Part shown: in pieces, positions 25,524-32,404 of the stretch | Position numbering within the stretch: the stretch's first letter is position 1 | Layout: the number at the start of each line of letters is the position of its first letter | Assembly: GCA_903859715.1 (NCBI GenBank) | Contig: CAIONS010000049.1 | Coordinates: forward strand, 1 to 32,404 | Direction of reading: 5' to 3' | Origin: an uncultured Opitutia bacterium | GTDB taxonomy: Bacteria > Verrucomicrobiota > Verrucomicrobiia > Opitutales > Opitutaceae | Length of the DNA: 32,404 nt | Position numbers and translations under genes: made by a program | The notes under the pieces: model-generated | The model's database searches: none | Told to the model about the DNA's origin: nothing | The model's input: the letters and a program-made list of their open reading frames with translations, nothing else

Positions 25524-26507
25524 TCATTTTTGCCCGGCGCGGATTTGCTCCGTGATCGTGATCGCGACCTCCAGTGCACTCTTGCCGAGCGCTCCGCCCA
25601 CCTTGGGCTGCTGGGCTTTCGTCACGCTGTCCACAAAATGCGCCAGCTCGAGCGCCAGTGGCTCACCCTTCTCGATCGGGATTTCCTTCACCGGGATCGC
25701 GCTCAGGTCGCCGGCCTTCACCAAGCCGATCTTCATCTTCAACCCGTAGGCGATGATGTCGTTCTTCTTCACGAGATGCCCGGCCTGGTTCATGAAATCC
25801 AGCGAGAGGTAGGCGTCCGACTGGAAGATCCGGATTTCCCGCGCCTTCTTCGTGCTCATGCGGCTGGCGCTCAGGTTCGCCACGCAGCCGTTCTGGAACT
25901 GGATCCGGGCGTTGGCAATGTCCTCACTCTTCGAGAGGACGGTCACGCCCACGCTGTCAATTTTAGCGATGGGTGATTTCACCAGCTCCAGCACGATGCC
26001 GATGTCATGGATCATCAGGTCGAGCACCACGCCGACCTCCGTGCCCCGCGGCTGGTAGGGCGCCAGCCGCTCGGCGGTGATGTAGCGGGGCTCGTCGATT
26101 TCCTTCTCCAGGAAACTCATGACGGGGTTGAAATGCTCGATGTGCCCGACCTGGACCAAGCAGCAGTACTGCCGGGCGGCGGCCAGCACGCGCTCCGCCT
26201 CGGCGAGCGACGCGCAGATCGGCTTCTCGATCAGGAGGTGGGTCTTCTTTTTCAGCAGCGGCAGCGCGACCAGCTCGTGCTTGTCCGTCGGCACCACGAC
26301 CGAGACCGCGTCGCAGGCCTCGCCGAGCTCCTCCAGCGTGGCGAAGCGGCGGCAGTTGAACTTCTCGCAGATCTCCTTCGCCCGCGCATCGCTGGTCTCG
26401 AAGATCCCGGTCAGCTCCGCACCGGGCAGCGACGCATAGATGCGGGCGTGATGCTGGCCGAGCGAGCCGACGCCAGCGACGCCACAGCGGATTTTCAGGG
26501 ATGCCAT
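25524..26507 (-). CDS. Gfo/Idh/MocA-family oxidoreductase, possibly GnnA-like
   Basis: 327 aa from the ATG at 26507; the open frame upstream is spacer sequence. The N-terminal Rossmann domain has GVAGVGSLGQHHARIY (nucleotide-binding GxGxxG). The catalytic-type E94-K95-P96 motif is in LLIEKPICA. The substrate domain includes DLMIHDIGIVLEL and the beta-sheet region with SKSEDIANARIQF. The enzymes oxidise sugars or nucleotide-sugars with NAD(P). Its position directly before lpxB recalls gnnA of Acidithiobacillus, which oxidises UDP-GlcNAc at C3 on the way to a 3-amino sugar for amide-linked lipid A. The aminotransferase partner gnnB is not in this window, so this role is a hypothesis. Other LPS-sugar roles are possible. 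Confidence 0.85.
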   Translation of the reverse strand: MASLKIRCGVAGVGSLGQHHARIYASLPGAELTGIFETSDARAKEICEKFNCRRFATLEELGEACDAVSVVVPTDKHELVALPLLKKKTHLLIEKPICASLAEAERVLAAARQYCCLVQVGHIEHFNPVMSFLEKEIDEPRYITAERLAPYQPRGTEVGVVLDLMIHDIGIVLELVKSPIAKIDSVGVTVLSKSEDIANARIQFQNGCVANLSASRMSTKKAREIRIFQSDAYLSLDFMNQAGHLVKKNDIIAYGLKMKIGLVKAGDLSAIPVKEIPIEKGEPLALELAHFVDSVTKAQQPKVGGALGKSALEVAITITEQIRAGQK

Positions 26508-26634
26508 GCCTCGACGGTACCGGCGCCCCTCCGCAATTCGATCCGAAAAACGTTCGCGGCACGGCAGACGGAAGATTTCCCCGCCGAGGACAGGCGGCGC
26601 CCCAAGATCGAACTTTAGGATTTGATTCCCCCGG

Positions 26635-26663
26635 CCTTCGTGTGCTTCGTGCCCTTCGTGGTT
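26635..26663. repeat. Half-copy of the CTTCGTG repeat
   Basis: CCTTCGTGTGCTTCGTGCCC followed by TTCGTGGTT matches one arm of the repeats at 25441-25521 and 31060-31143. No full second arm is present; a short AAACCACG at 26670-26677 may be a remnant. It lies between the divergent Gfo/Idh and PhyH genes. Confidence 0.65.
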
Positions 26664-26700
26664 AGAATTCAAACCACGCTCCAGGAATTCCGCCTACCCC

Positions 26701-27474
26701 ATGACCTCGACCGCCGGGCTCACCGCCCCTCTCTCGGAAACCGAAACCAAGGACGTGATCGACCGCTTTTACCGCGACGGCTACGCCATCGTGCGCAACG
26801 TCCTGAGCAGTGACGAATGCGCCGAACTGCGCAAACTCACCGACGACATCGCCAAGCAGAGCCCGTCCTTCGTCATCCGCAATCCCGAGGACCGGAATAT
26901 CGCCTACACCCGCCTCTTCATCCGCGAGCCAATCCTGTCCCTCGTGCAGCAAATCCTCGGGCCCGCGGCCCGTTTCTGCGCCCAGAACGTGATCCGCAAC
27001 GAGCCCGGCCAGGCGATCTCGCACTGGCATGTCGACGACCTGGTCGAATACCCCCTGCCGCCCGATGTCCCGCGCTGGGATGCCCGCGTGCGTCTGCCAC
27101 TCATCTGGCTCAGCGTGCAAGTCCCGCTCAGCGACATCCCGGCCGTAGAAGACGGCCCCACGGAAGTCGTGCCCGGCAGCCAGTATTCCGGCCGGCCGTC
27201 GCCAAAGGAGAACCCCGTGTTTGAAGGCCGCGGCGCCGAGCCCATCCTCTGCAACGCGGGTGACATCTACCTTTTCAACCACCAGGTCTGGCACCGCGGC
27301 CGGCCCAACACCGGCAAGCGCACGCGCTACCTGATGCAGCTGCAATATTCACGGGGCGATACGCTCGCCTGGCGTTGCCACGGGGAGGCGCGCACGCCGG
27401 CCCTGGAGAAGATCCTGGAGGGCGCCGACCCGAAGCTGGTGAAGCTCATGCTTGGCCCGCCGACGCGTGCTTGA
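26701..27474 (+). CDS. Phytanoyl-CoA dioxygenase (PhyH) family protein
   Basis: 257 aa, ATG start. Fe(II)/2-oxoglutarate dioxygenase fold. The metal triad is H110-x-D112 in HWHVDDL and H198 in QVWHRGRPN; a following Arg (GKRTRYLMQLQYS) probably binds 2-oxoglutarate. FYRDGYAIVRNVL near residue 25 is the usual PhyH opening. The ligand spacing and surrounding words differ from the PhyH protein at 20080-20871, so the two are not recent duplicates. The substrate is unknown. It diverges from the Gfo/Idh-lpxB pair and ends 10 nt from the stop of the convergent lolD, leaving little room for terminators. Confidence 0.87.
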   Translation: MTSTAGLTAPLSETETKDVIDRFYRDGYAIVRNVLSSDECAELRKLTDDIAKQSPSFVIRNPEDRNIAYTRLFIREPILSLVQQILGPAARFCAQNVIRNEPGQAISHWHVDDLVEYPLPPDVPRWDARVRLPLIWLSVQVPLSDIPAVEDGPTEVVPGSQYSGRPSPKENPVFEGRGAEPILCNAGDIYLFNHQVWHRGRPNTGKRTRYLMQLQYSRGDTLAWRCHGEARTPALEKILEGADPKLVKLMLGPPTRA

Positions 27475-27484
27475 GGGGAAGCGC

Positions 27485-28141
27485 TCAGCTGAACTGCCCC
27501 GCGCGCAACAGCAGCTGGCGCGAGCATTTGGCCGCGTGCGCCACGTTGTGCGTGACCAGAACCAAGGTGGTCTTGGTCTCGGCACTCAGGCCGAGCAGGA
27601 GCTCGATGATCGCGCCGCCCGTCTGCTCGTCGAGATTGCCCGTAGGCTCATCGGCCAGAATGAGCCGCGGGGTGTTCATCAGCGCGCGGGCCACGGCCAC
27701 GCGCTGGCGTTCGCCGCCGGAAAGTTGCGTCGGCAGATGGTGCGCGCGCTCGGCGAGTCCGACCCGTGCCAGCAACTCCTTCGCCCGGGCGAGTTCGATG
27801 GCACCGGGACCCTTGAGGATCCGCGCCGCCATGAGCACGTTCTGCAACGCATCGAGTTCGGGGATCAGATAAAATGATTGAAAGACAATGCCGAGATACG
27901 TCGCGCGGCGCTTGGCCCCGGTGTCGGCCGATCCCACCCACGTGAGCGTCCCGGCGTCGGGCGTGTCGAGCCCGGCGAGCAAGTTGAGCAAGGTGGATTT
28001 GCCCGAACCCGACTCGCCACGGATCGAGACCGTCTCGCCGGCCCCGACTTCCAAGTCGACGCCCCGCAGGACCTCGATGCGGCGGTCGCCGCTGAGGAAG
28101 GTCTTCGTCAGGCCGCGGGCGCTGATAATCGCGTCACTCAC
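27485..28141 (-). CDS. lolD: Lipoprotein-releasing ABC transporter ATP-binding protein
   Basis: 218 aa, GTG start. ABC ATPase of the LolD/MacB class. Walker A is GESGSGKST (42-50), the signature LSGGERQ (140-146), and Walker B LILADEPTGNLDE soon after. Q-loop (FQSFYLIPELDAL) and H-loop (LVTHN) are present. It powers extraction of outer-membrane lipoproteins from the inner membrane with a LolC/E-type permease. Its start lies inside the end of the permease gene (8-nt overlap), so the two are translated together. Only one permease gene is next to it, which suggests a homodimeric LolC-type permease or a second subunit encoded elsewhere. Confidence 0.92.
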   Translation of the reverse strand: MSDAIISARGLTKTFLSGDRRIEVLRGVDLEVGAGETVSIRGESGSGKSTLLNLLAGLDTPDAGTLTWVGSADTGAKRRATYLGIVFQSFYLIPELDALQNVLMAARILKGPGAIELARAKELLARVGLAERAHHLPTQLSGGERQRVAVARALMNTPRLILADEPTGNLDEQTGGAIIELLLGLSAETKTTLVLVTHNVAHAAKCSRQLLLRAGQFS

Positions 28142-29360
28142 TGCGCAGCGCCTCCACGGGTTTGAGTCGCGCGGCGATCACCGCGGGGATGATACCGGCT
28201 AGGGTCGAGAGGACTAGCGCCGCAGTCACAATCACCACGAGGTCGCGCACCTCGATATGCTCGGGTAATTCGCTGAATTGATAAAAACGGGCCATCAGCT
28301 CCTGGCCGCCCGTGACGCGTGTGATGGCCCGCACGATGTCGTTGCGGAAATGCAGCACCGTCAAACCCAGGCCCAGGCCCGCCGCCGTGCCCACCACGCC
28401 CACTCCGATGCCTTGCAGGCAGAAACAAAGCGCGATTTGCCGCCGGCTCGCGCCGAGCGCGCCGAGCAGGCCGATCTCGCGGGTCTTCTTCAGCACCAGC
28501 ACCAGCAGCAGGCTCATCGTGAGAAAGGCCGCCACCAGCACGACGAAGAGGAGGACGAACGTCATCATGTTCTTCTCCAGTTTAAGGACGGTCAGGAAGT
28601 CCGCAAAGCTGTCCATCCACGAGAACGCGCGCATGTCCGGCGGCAGCACCGCGTTGATCCGTCCGGCCACCTCGTCCTCCTTCGCTCCGGGCTGGATGCG
28701 GATGTTGATCCCATGCACGTCGCCCACGAGCCCGTAGAGTTCCTGTGCCAGCCGCAGCGTGCAATAGATCGTGGACTTATCGAGTTCCTGGTGACCAAAA
28801 CGCATCACTCCGACCACCTTGACCGTGTGGGGCAGGATGACCTCGGAATCGCGTCGGGCCAGCATTAGCGGCGTATAGACTTCAATATTCGCGCCAATGG
28901 GCACGCCCAGCGCATCGGCCAGGCCCTCGCTGAGGATCACCGCGTCGTCGTCCAAGGCGTCCAGCGAACCGGCGGTCACAAATTTTTCCAATGATACGAC
29001 ATGGCCGATGCTCGCCATGTCCAACCCGCGCATCAGGGGAAAGGAAGGCTTGTTTTGGTACACGACCATCAGCATGCCCGACGCGTACGGTGAAGCGCCG
29101 GCCACACCAGGCACCGCCTCGATCCGCCGCACGACCTCATGGTAATTGCCGATCGAACCCCGGGCCTTGATCTGGATCTCACCCTCGGTCTGGATGATCG
29201 TCTGGCGGATCTGATAGGCGAATCCCCCCATGACCCCGAGGACCACGATCAACAGCGCCACGCCCAGTGCCACGCTCACCACCGAGATCGCCGTGAAAAA
29301 CGGAAACCGCCGCCCGGTCGGGAACAGCTGTTTCAGGGCGAGATAGAAGTACCAGGGCAC
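28134..29360 (-). CDS. lolC: Lipoprotein-releasing permease, LolC/LolE family
   Basis: 408 aa, GTG start 6 nt after the lysS stop codon. One N-terminal membrane segment (about 22-46) precedes a large periplasmic domain with NYHEVVRRIEAVPGVAGASPY and LGVPIGANIEVYTP. Three further membrane segments follow in the last third, with LKKTREIGLLGALGASRRQI, the typical FtsX/LolE coupling helix region, in the middle. The architecture (1 + 3 segments) is that of MacB/LolC/LolE permeases, which release lipoproteins to LolA. It overlaps lolD, its ATPase. LolC and LolE cannot be told apart here; the symbol lolC is by convention. Confidence 0.9.
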   Translation of the reverse strand: MPWYFYLALKQLFPTGRRFPFFTAISVVSVALGVALLIVVLGVMGGFAYQIRQTIIQTEGEIQIKARGSIGNYHEVVRRIEAVPGVAGASPYASGMLMVVYQNKPSFPLMRGLDMASIGHVVSLEKFVTAGSLDALDDDAVILSEGLADALGVPIGANIEVYTPLMLARRDSEVILPHTVKVVGVMRFGHQELDKSTIYCTLRLAQELYGLVGDVHGINIRIQPGAKEDEVAGRINAVLPPDMRAFSWMDSFADFLTVLKLEKNMMTFVLLFVVLVAAFLTMSLLLVLVLKKTREIGLLGALGASRRQIALCFCLQGIGVGVVGTAAGLGLGLTVLHFRNDIVRAITRVTGGQELMARFYQFSELPEHIEVRDLVVIVTAALVLSTLAGIIPAVIAARLKPVEALRSE

Positions 29361-29366
29361 GGAAAG

Positions 29367-30929
29367 CTAGTTGGCCGGCTTCGGATTCAAATCGTTGAAA
29401 TGCTTGTCCAGAGCGGTCGATGCTTCCTGTGTGCTCTGTTGATCGTCACGTCGTTCGCCTTCCGCGCGCTGTCTAAGTTGAGGAAATAAAATTACGTCAC
29501 GAATACTCTCGGCGCCGGTGAGCAAAATGCACAGACGATCAATGCCTACGCCCATGCCGCCGGCCGGTGGCATACCGTACTCCAGCGCGAGCAGAAAATC
29601 CTGGTCGATGTTCTGCTTCTCCTCGCCGGCCTGTGCCTCGAACATCGCGCGCTGCACGTCGGGGTCGTTCTGCTCCGAATAGGCGGGTGCGATTTCCATG
29701 CCGCCGATGCACAGCTCGAACACGTCGAGCGTCGTGGAATCGTCCGGCGTGATCTTCGCCAACGGGCAGAGTTCCTTCGGCAGGTGCGTGACAAAGGTCG
29801 GCTGGATGAGGTTCGGCTCGATCCGCTTCGAGAAGATCTCGTTGGTGATCTCAAACTCCTCCCACTTCGGGTCGACGGAGAGCCCGAGCTTCTCGGCGCC
29901 GGCGATCTTCTCTGCCTTTGAACGGTCGAACCATTGCGGGTCACCCGTCTCAGTGCGGATGAGGTCCTTGTACTTCACCTCGCGCCACGGCCCGCCGAAA
30001 TTGATCACCTGGCCGCTCGCGGCATGCTTGATCTCACTCGTGCCCAGCACGTCGAGGCAGAGCGTGGTCAGCAGGTCCTTGATGAGCGTCATCATCCCGC
30101 GGTAGTCGCTGTAGGCTTGGTAGACCTCGAGCATGGTGAACTCGGGATTGTGCCGGCGCGACACGCCCTCGTTGCGGAAATTGCGGCCGATCTCGAACAC
30201 GCGGTCATAGCCGCCGACCAACAGGCGCTTGAGATAGAGTTCGAGCGAGATGCGCAGCACGAAATCCACGCCGAGCGTGTTGTGATGCGTCGTGAAGGGC
30301 CGGGCCGCAGCCCCGCCGGCGATATTTTGGAGCACGGGCGTCTCGACTTCGATGAACTTCTGGTCCTCGAGAAACCGGCGGATATGCGAGACGATGCGCG
30401 AGCGCAGCATCAGCCGCTTCCGCGACTCGTCGTTCACGATCAGGTCGAGGTAACGCTGACGGTACACCTGTTCCGGGTCGCTGAGGCCGTGCCACTTTTC
30501 CGGCAACGGACGCAGCGCCTTCGACACGAGCGTGTAGCTCTCAACGCGCACGGTGACCTCGCCGGTCTTCGTCTTGAAGAGTGTGCCCTTCGCGCCGAGG
30601 ATGTCGCCCAAGTCGAGCTTCTTGAAGGCCGCGTAGGCCTCGTCACCCACCACGTCCTTCTTCACATAGAGCTGGATCTGGCCCTGCTGGTCGAGAATCT
30701 TGACGAACTGGCTCTTCCCCATGTCGCGGATGACCACCAGGCGGCCGGCCACAGCGACGGTCACGGCGTTGTCCTGGCCGTCGACATGCAGCTTGAGCGC
30801 ATCCGCCGAGAAATGAGTCGTCGCAAACGACGCACGAAACGGATCGAACCCCGCCGCGCGCATCTCCGCGAGCTTCTGCCGCCGCACGGCATGCTGGTCG
30901 TGACTGATATCGATGGGAGTATCGCTCAT
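29367..30929 (-). CDS. lysS: Lysyl-tRNA synthetase, class II
   Basis: 520 aa from the ATG at 30929; an upstream in-frame ATG adds a poorly conserved stretch. The N-terminal OB-fold anticodon-binding domain (about 50-160) is followed by the class II core. Motif 2 is FRNEG (251-255) in [20 protein letters not shown], and motif 3 is [10 protein letters not shown] with R465. The C-terminus runs about 35 residues past the usual end ([20 protein letters not shown] and onward), a charged tail of unknown role. It charges tRNA-Lys. It leads a lysS-lolC-lolD operon with very short spacers and is separated from the next upstream gene by a 263-nt spacer with a repeat. Confidence 0.97.
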   Translation of the reverse strand: MSDTPIDISHDQHAVRRQKLAEMRAAGFDPFRASFATTHFSADALKLHVDGQDNAVTVAVAGRLVVIRDMGKSQFVKILDQQGQIQLYVKKDVVGDEAYAAFKKLDLGDILGAKGTLFKTKTGEVTVRVESYTLVSKALRPLPEKWHGLSDPEQVYRQRYLDLIVNDESRKRLMLRSRIVSHIRRFLEDQKFIEVETPVLQNIAGGAAARPFTTHHNTLGVDFVLRISLELYLKRLLVGGYDRVFEIGRNFRNEGVSRRHNPEFTMLEVYQAYSDYRGMMTLIKDLLTTLCLDVLGTSEIKHAASGQVINFGGPWREVKYKDLIRTETGDPQWFDRSKAEKIAGAEKLGLSVDPKWEEFEITNEIFSKRIEPNLIQPTFVTHLPKELCPLAKITPDDSTTLDVFELCIGGMEIAPAYSEQNDPDVQRAMFEAQAGEEKQNIDQDFLLALEYGMPPAGGMGVGIDRLCILLTGAESIRDVILFPQLRQRAEGERRDDQQSTQEASTALDKHFNDLNPKPAN

Positions 30930-31059
30930 GAAAGGGAAGAAATAGCCATGCCCGGCGGCGCGGGGCAAATGGATTTTGCGAATGAAACCGGCGGAATCCA
31001 GATTTTACCCGCTAATGGACGCGGATGAATGCTAATCCAGAATCAGAACGGCAAATTTA

Positions 31060-31143
31060 ACCACGAAAGACACGAAGCACACGAAAGGAAATGTTCTGCG
31101 AGGATTCGCCCGATCCTTTCGTGTGCTTCGTGTTTTTCGTGGT
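31060..31143. repeat. Inverted repeat of the CCACGAAAGACACGAAG family
   Basis: Arms 31060-31089 and 31114-31143 are complementary over 30 bp with a single mismatch around a 24-nt loop. It is the best preserved of the CACGAAG repeats here. It lies in the 263-nt spacer between lysS and the GH172-like gene. The rest of that spacer has AATTCGCG and TAATGGACGCGGATG fragments of other repeats and no gene. Confidence 0.85.
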
Positions 31144-31192
31144 GCCCTCCTTATTCGCGGTAATTCGCGCGATTCGCGGGTGACCCAAATCG

Positions 31193-32302
31193 TCACCGCT
31201 GCCAGCGTTCGTTCAGCGCCGGAAACTTCGGAAACGCCACGTGCGGCTCGCTCTGGTACCAGAACGCCGTCGACGCCACGTCCTCCGTGAGCGGCTGGTA
31301 GATATGCCCGGGCCACCATCCCAGCGTCTGTACCGTCACCTTCAGGTCCTTCGCGAAGCCGATGCTGTCGAGCACATGCCAGCGGTAGAGGCTGAAATAG
31401 CGCGGGCCATCCGCACTGCCGGTGTGCGCCAGCGGCATGCCGACAAACGGCGCGTTGAACGCCTGCTCGACCTGGTCCTTCTTGGGGTCGCGGAAGAAGC
31501 CCCACGCGCCGCCGAAGTAATCCTCGGTACCGTTGTCGCAGATGGTCGGGAATTCCTTGTCCCCATCGAGGTAGAATTTCACCTCTCCTTCGCCCCACCA
31601 GCCACGCGAGAGCGCCGTCCAGGCGAGGTACGTGCCGACGTAGAGGCCCTTGCCCTTCACGCCGTCGAGGATCGTGTGCTCGGGATGTTCGCGTGTGGTC
31701 AGGCTGCGCCGCCATTGTGCATGGAAATAGGCGGCACCGGCCGGCACGGCGTGCAGCTTGTAGAGCACCTTGTAGGCGATGATGCGGACATCCACCTTGC
31801 CGTCGTTGCTCAGCGTGATGCGCGCGTGCTTGCGGAACGGCATCTGCCAGTAACAGCCGCAGCCGCGATGCGGCGCCACGACCACCGGCAGCGAGGTCAC
31901 CGTGTGCGGCTGCGTGTCGAAACCCATCGCAAAGAAATCACCCAGCGGCGCCTCGACGGAAGGTGTCTTTTCATTGTCCCAGTACATTCGCAGCACGAGC
32001 GTGCGGAATTCCTCGGCGCTCGCCGTGATCCAGAACTGGTTGATGCAGCCGGGACCCTTGATGTCGGCCAGCACGGTGGTCTCACCGGCCTTGAGGCTGA
32101 TGAACGGGCGCACCTTCCAGCCGCGGCCGAGATGCTTGGCCGGGCCGCTGTGCGCGAGGAAAGGATCGTCGGGGTTCGGATCCCAACGCGCCGCGCCGCC
32201 CTTCTCGCCGGTCGGGTTCTCGGCGTTGATCATGCGCGTGACGGCACCGGCCTGAAAAGGCAGTTGCCCAAGGAGGTTGTTCATGGAGAGCGGGGTAAGC
32301 AC
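31193..32302 (-). CDS. GH172 (DUF2961) family protein
   Basis: 369 aa from a GTG at 32302, which has GGAGGAG just upstream; an ATG at 32284 gives 363 aa. No signal peptide is visible. The N-terminus shows AENPTGEKGGAARWDP, then a jelly-roll with VLADIKGPGCINQFWITA and LRMYWDNEKTPSVEAPLGDFF, and later CDNGTEDYFGGAWGFF. All are typical of DUF2961 proteins. Characterised GH172 enzymes act on alpha-fructofuranose or D-arabinofuranose linkages, with two glutamates at the active site. The Glu in GTEDYF (residue 260) is a candidate; the other was not assigned. Members form trimers or hexamers. The gene is not in an evident operon in this window. The substrate is unknown, but it adds to the carbohydrate-active theme. 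Confidence 0.88.
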   Translation of the reverse strand: MLTPLSMNNLLGQLPFQAGAVTRMINAENPTGEKGGAARWDPNPDDPFLAHSGPAKHLGRGWKVRPFISLKAGETTVLADIKGPGCINQFWITASAEEFRTLVLRMYWDNEKTPSVEAPLGDFFAMGFDTQPHTVTSLPVVVAPHRGCGCYWQMPFRKHARITLSNDGKVDVRIIAYKVLYKLHAVPAGAAYFHAQWRRSLTTREHPEHTILDGVKGKGLYVGTYLAWTALSRGWWGEGEVKFYLDGDKEFPTICDNGTEDYFGGAWGFFRDPKKDQVEQAFNAPFVGMPLAHTGSADGPRYFSLYRWHVLDSIGFAKDLKVTVQTLGWWPGHIYQPLTEDVASTAFWYQSEPHVAFPKFPALNERWQR

Positions 32303-32379
32303 CCTCCTCCGATACCAGATCCCCGGTCCGCGCCAAGCTGAACGCGCTGAAAATTAGACCGGCCGGAATCCGGCATAAT

Positions 32380-32404
32380 TGTAGGGCGGGGTCGCTGACC
32401 CCGC
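32380..32404. repeat. REP-like palindrome at the window edge
   Basis: A 25-nt unit starts TGTAGGGCGGGGTC and ends GACCCCGC, giving a perfect 8-bp stem (GCGGGGTC/GACCCCGC) with a GCT loop. Its length and layout match the TGTGGGCGGGGT units in dnaE. The window ends exactly here, so a second arm beyond the edge cannot be judged. Confidence 0.7.

Noticed and set aside
26508-26672. N-terminal extension of the Gfo/Idh protein
   Set aside because: The Rossmann fold begins a few residues after the ATG at 26507. The upstream part runs through a CTTCGTG repeat.
31060-31143. Simple intrinsic terminator for the GH172-like gene
   Set aside because: The hairpin is long and strong but has no T-tract, and the same element occurs in other contexts, including in front of genes.

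Overview
The window looks like a chromosome segment from a GC-rich Gram-negative bacterium, most likely Verrucomicrobiota and close to Opitutaceae. This rests on three things: outer-membrane genes (lpxB, lolC, lolD); a mix of heparinase-like lyase, GH2, GH172/DUF2961, xylose-isomerase-like and PhyH proteins that is typical of that group; and intergenic spacers full of palindromic repeats. Good Shine-Dalgarno sequences are uncommon; the heparinase-like gene has one of the few clear ones. The taxonomic call is inference from gene content. No marker was compared with a database.

Layout. 138-9351 is a minus-strand block with a polysaccharide theme. In transcription order it holds an exported heparinase II/III-like lyase, a soluble PAS histidine kinase, a GH2 beta-mannosidase-like hydrolase, a sigma-54-type (NtrC family) response regulator, and a short GT39/ArnT-like membrane protein. 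The kinase and regulator flank the hydrolase, so they may control local sugar genes. 9442-12458 is a nucleic-acid maintenance block: tandem rnhC-rnhB (RNase HIII and HII) on the minus strand, divergent from mutY. 12553-13800 holds a TIM-barrel isomerase/epimerase and rpsU with a clear terminator. 14057-19912 reads rightward: dnaE, an RsmB-type RNA m5C methyltransferase and a small SAM methyltransferase. 20080-21893 is an AraC regulator with a PhyH dioxygenase. 22223-24150 is a hemX/ccsA-like gene overlapping hemA. 24274-26507 is a Gfo/Idh/MocA oxidoreductase followed by lpxB, an arrangement recalling gnnA in lipid A synthesis. 26701-27474 is a second PhyH protein. 27485-30929 is a lysS-lolC-lolD operon. 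31193-32302 is a GH172-like protein.

The most unusual signal is the repeat content. At least ten distinct kinds of inverted repeat fill the spacers, and one REP-like family has entered the coding sequence of dnaE twice. One insertion is a REPIN-like inverted doublet, the other a single copy. Both are read in the same frame (VGGVPPPR and VGGVPSPR) and both sit in likely linker loops of the replicative polymerase. Relatives of this palindrome lie at 6149-6176, 21948-21974 and the right edge of the window. A different, AT-rich palindrome sits inside the methyltransferase gene at 19470-19492.

No rRNA, tRNA, CRISPR array, transposase or integrase was recognised.
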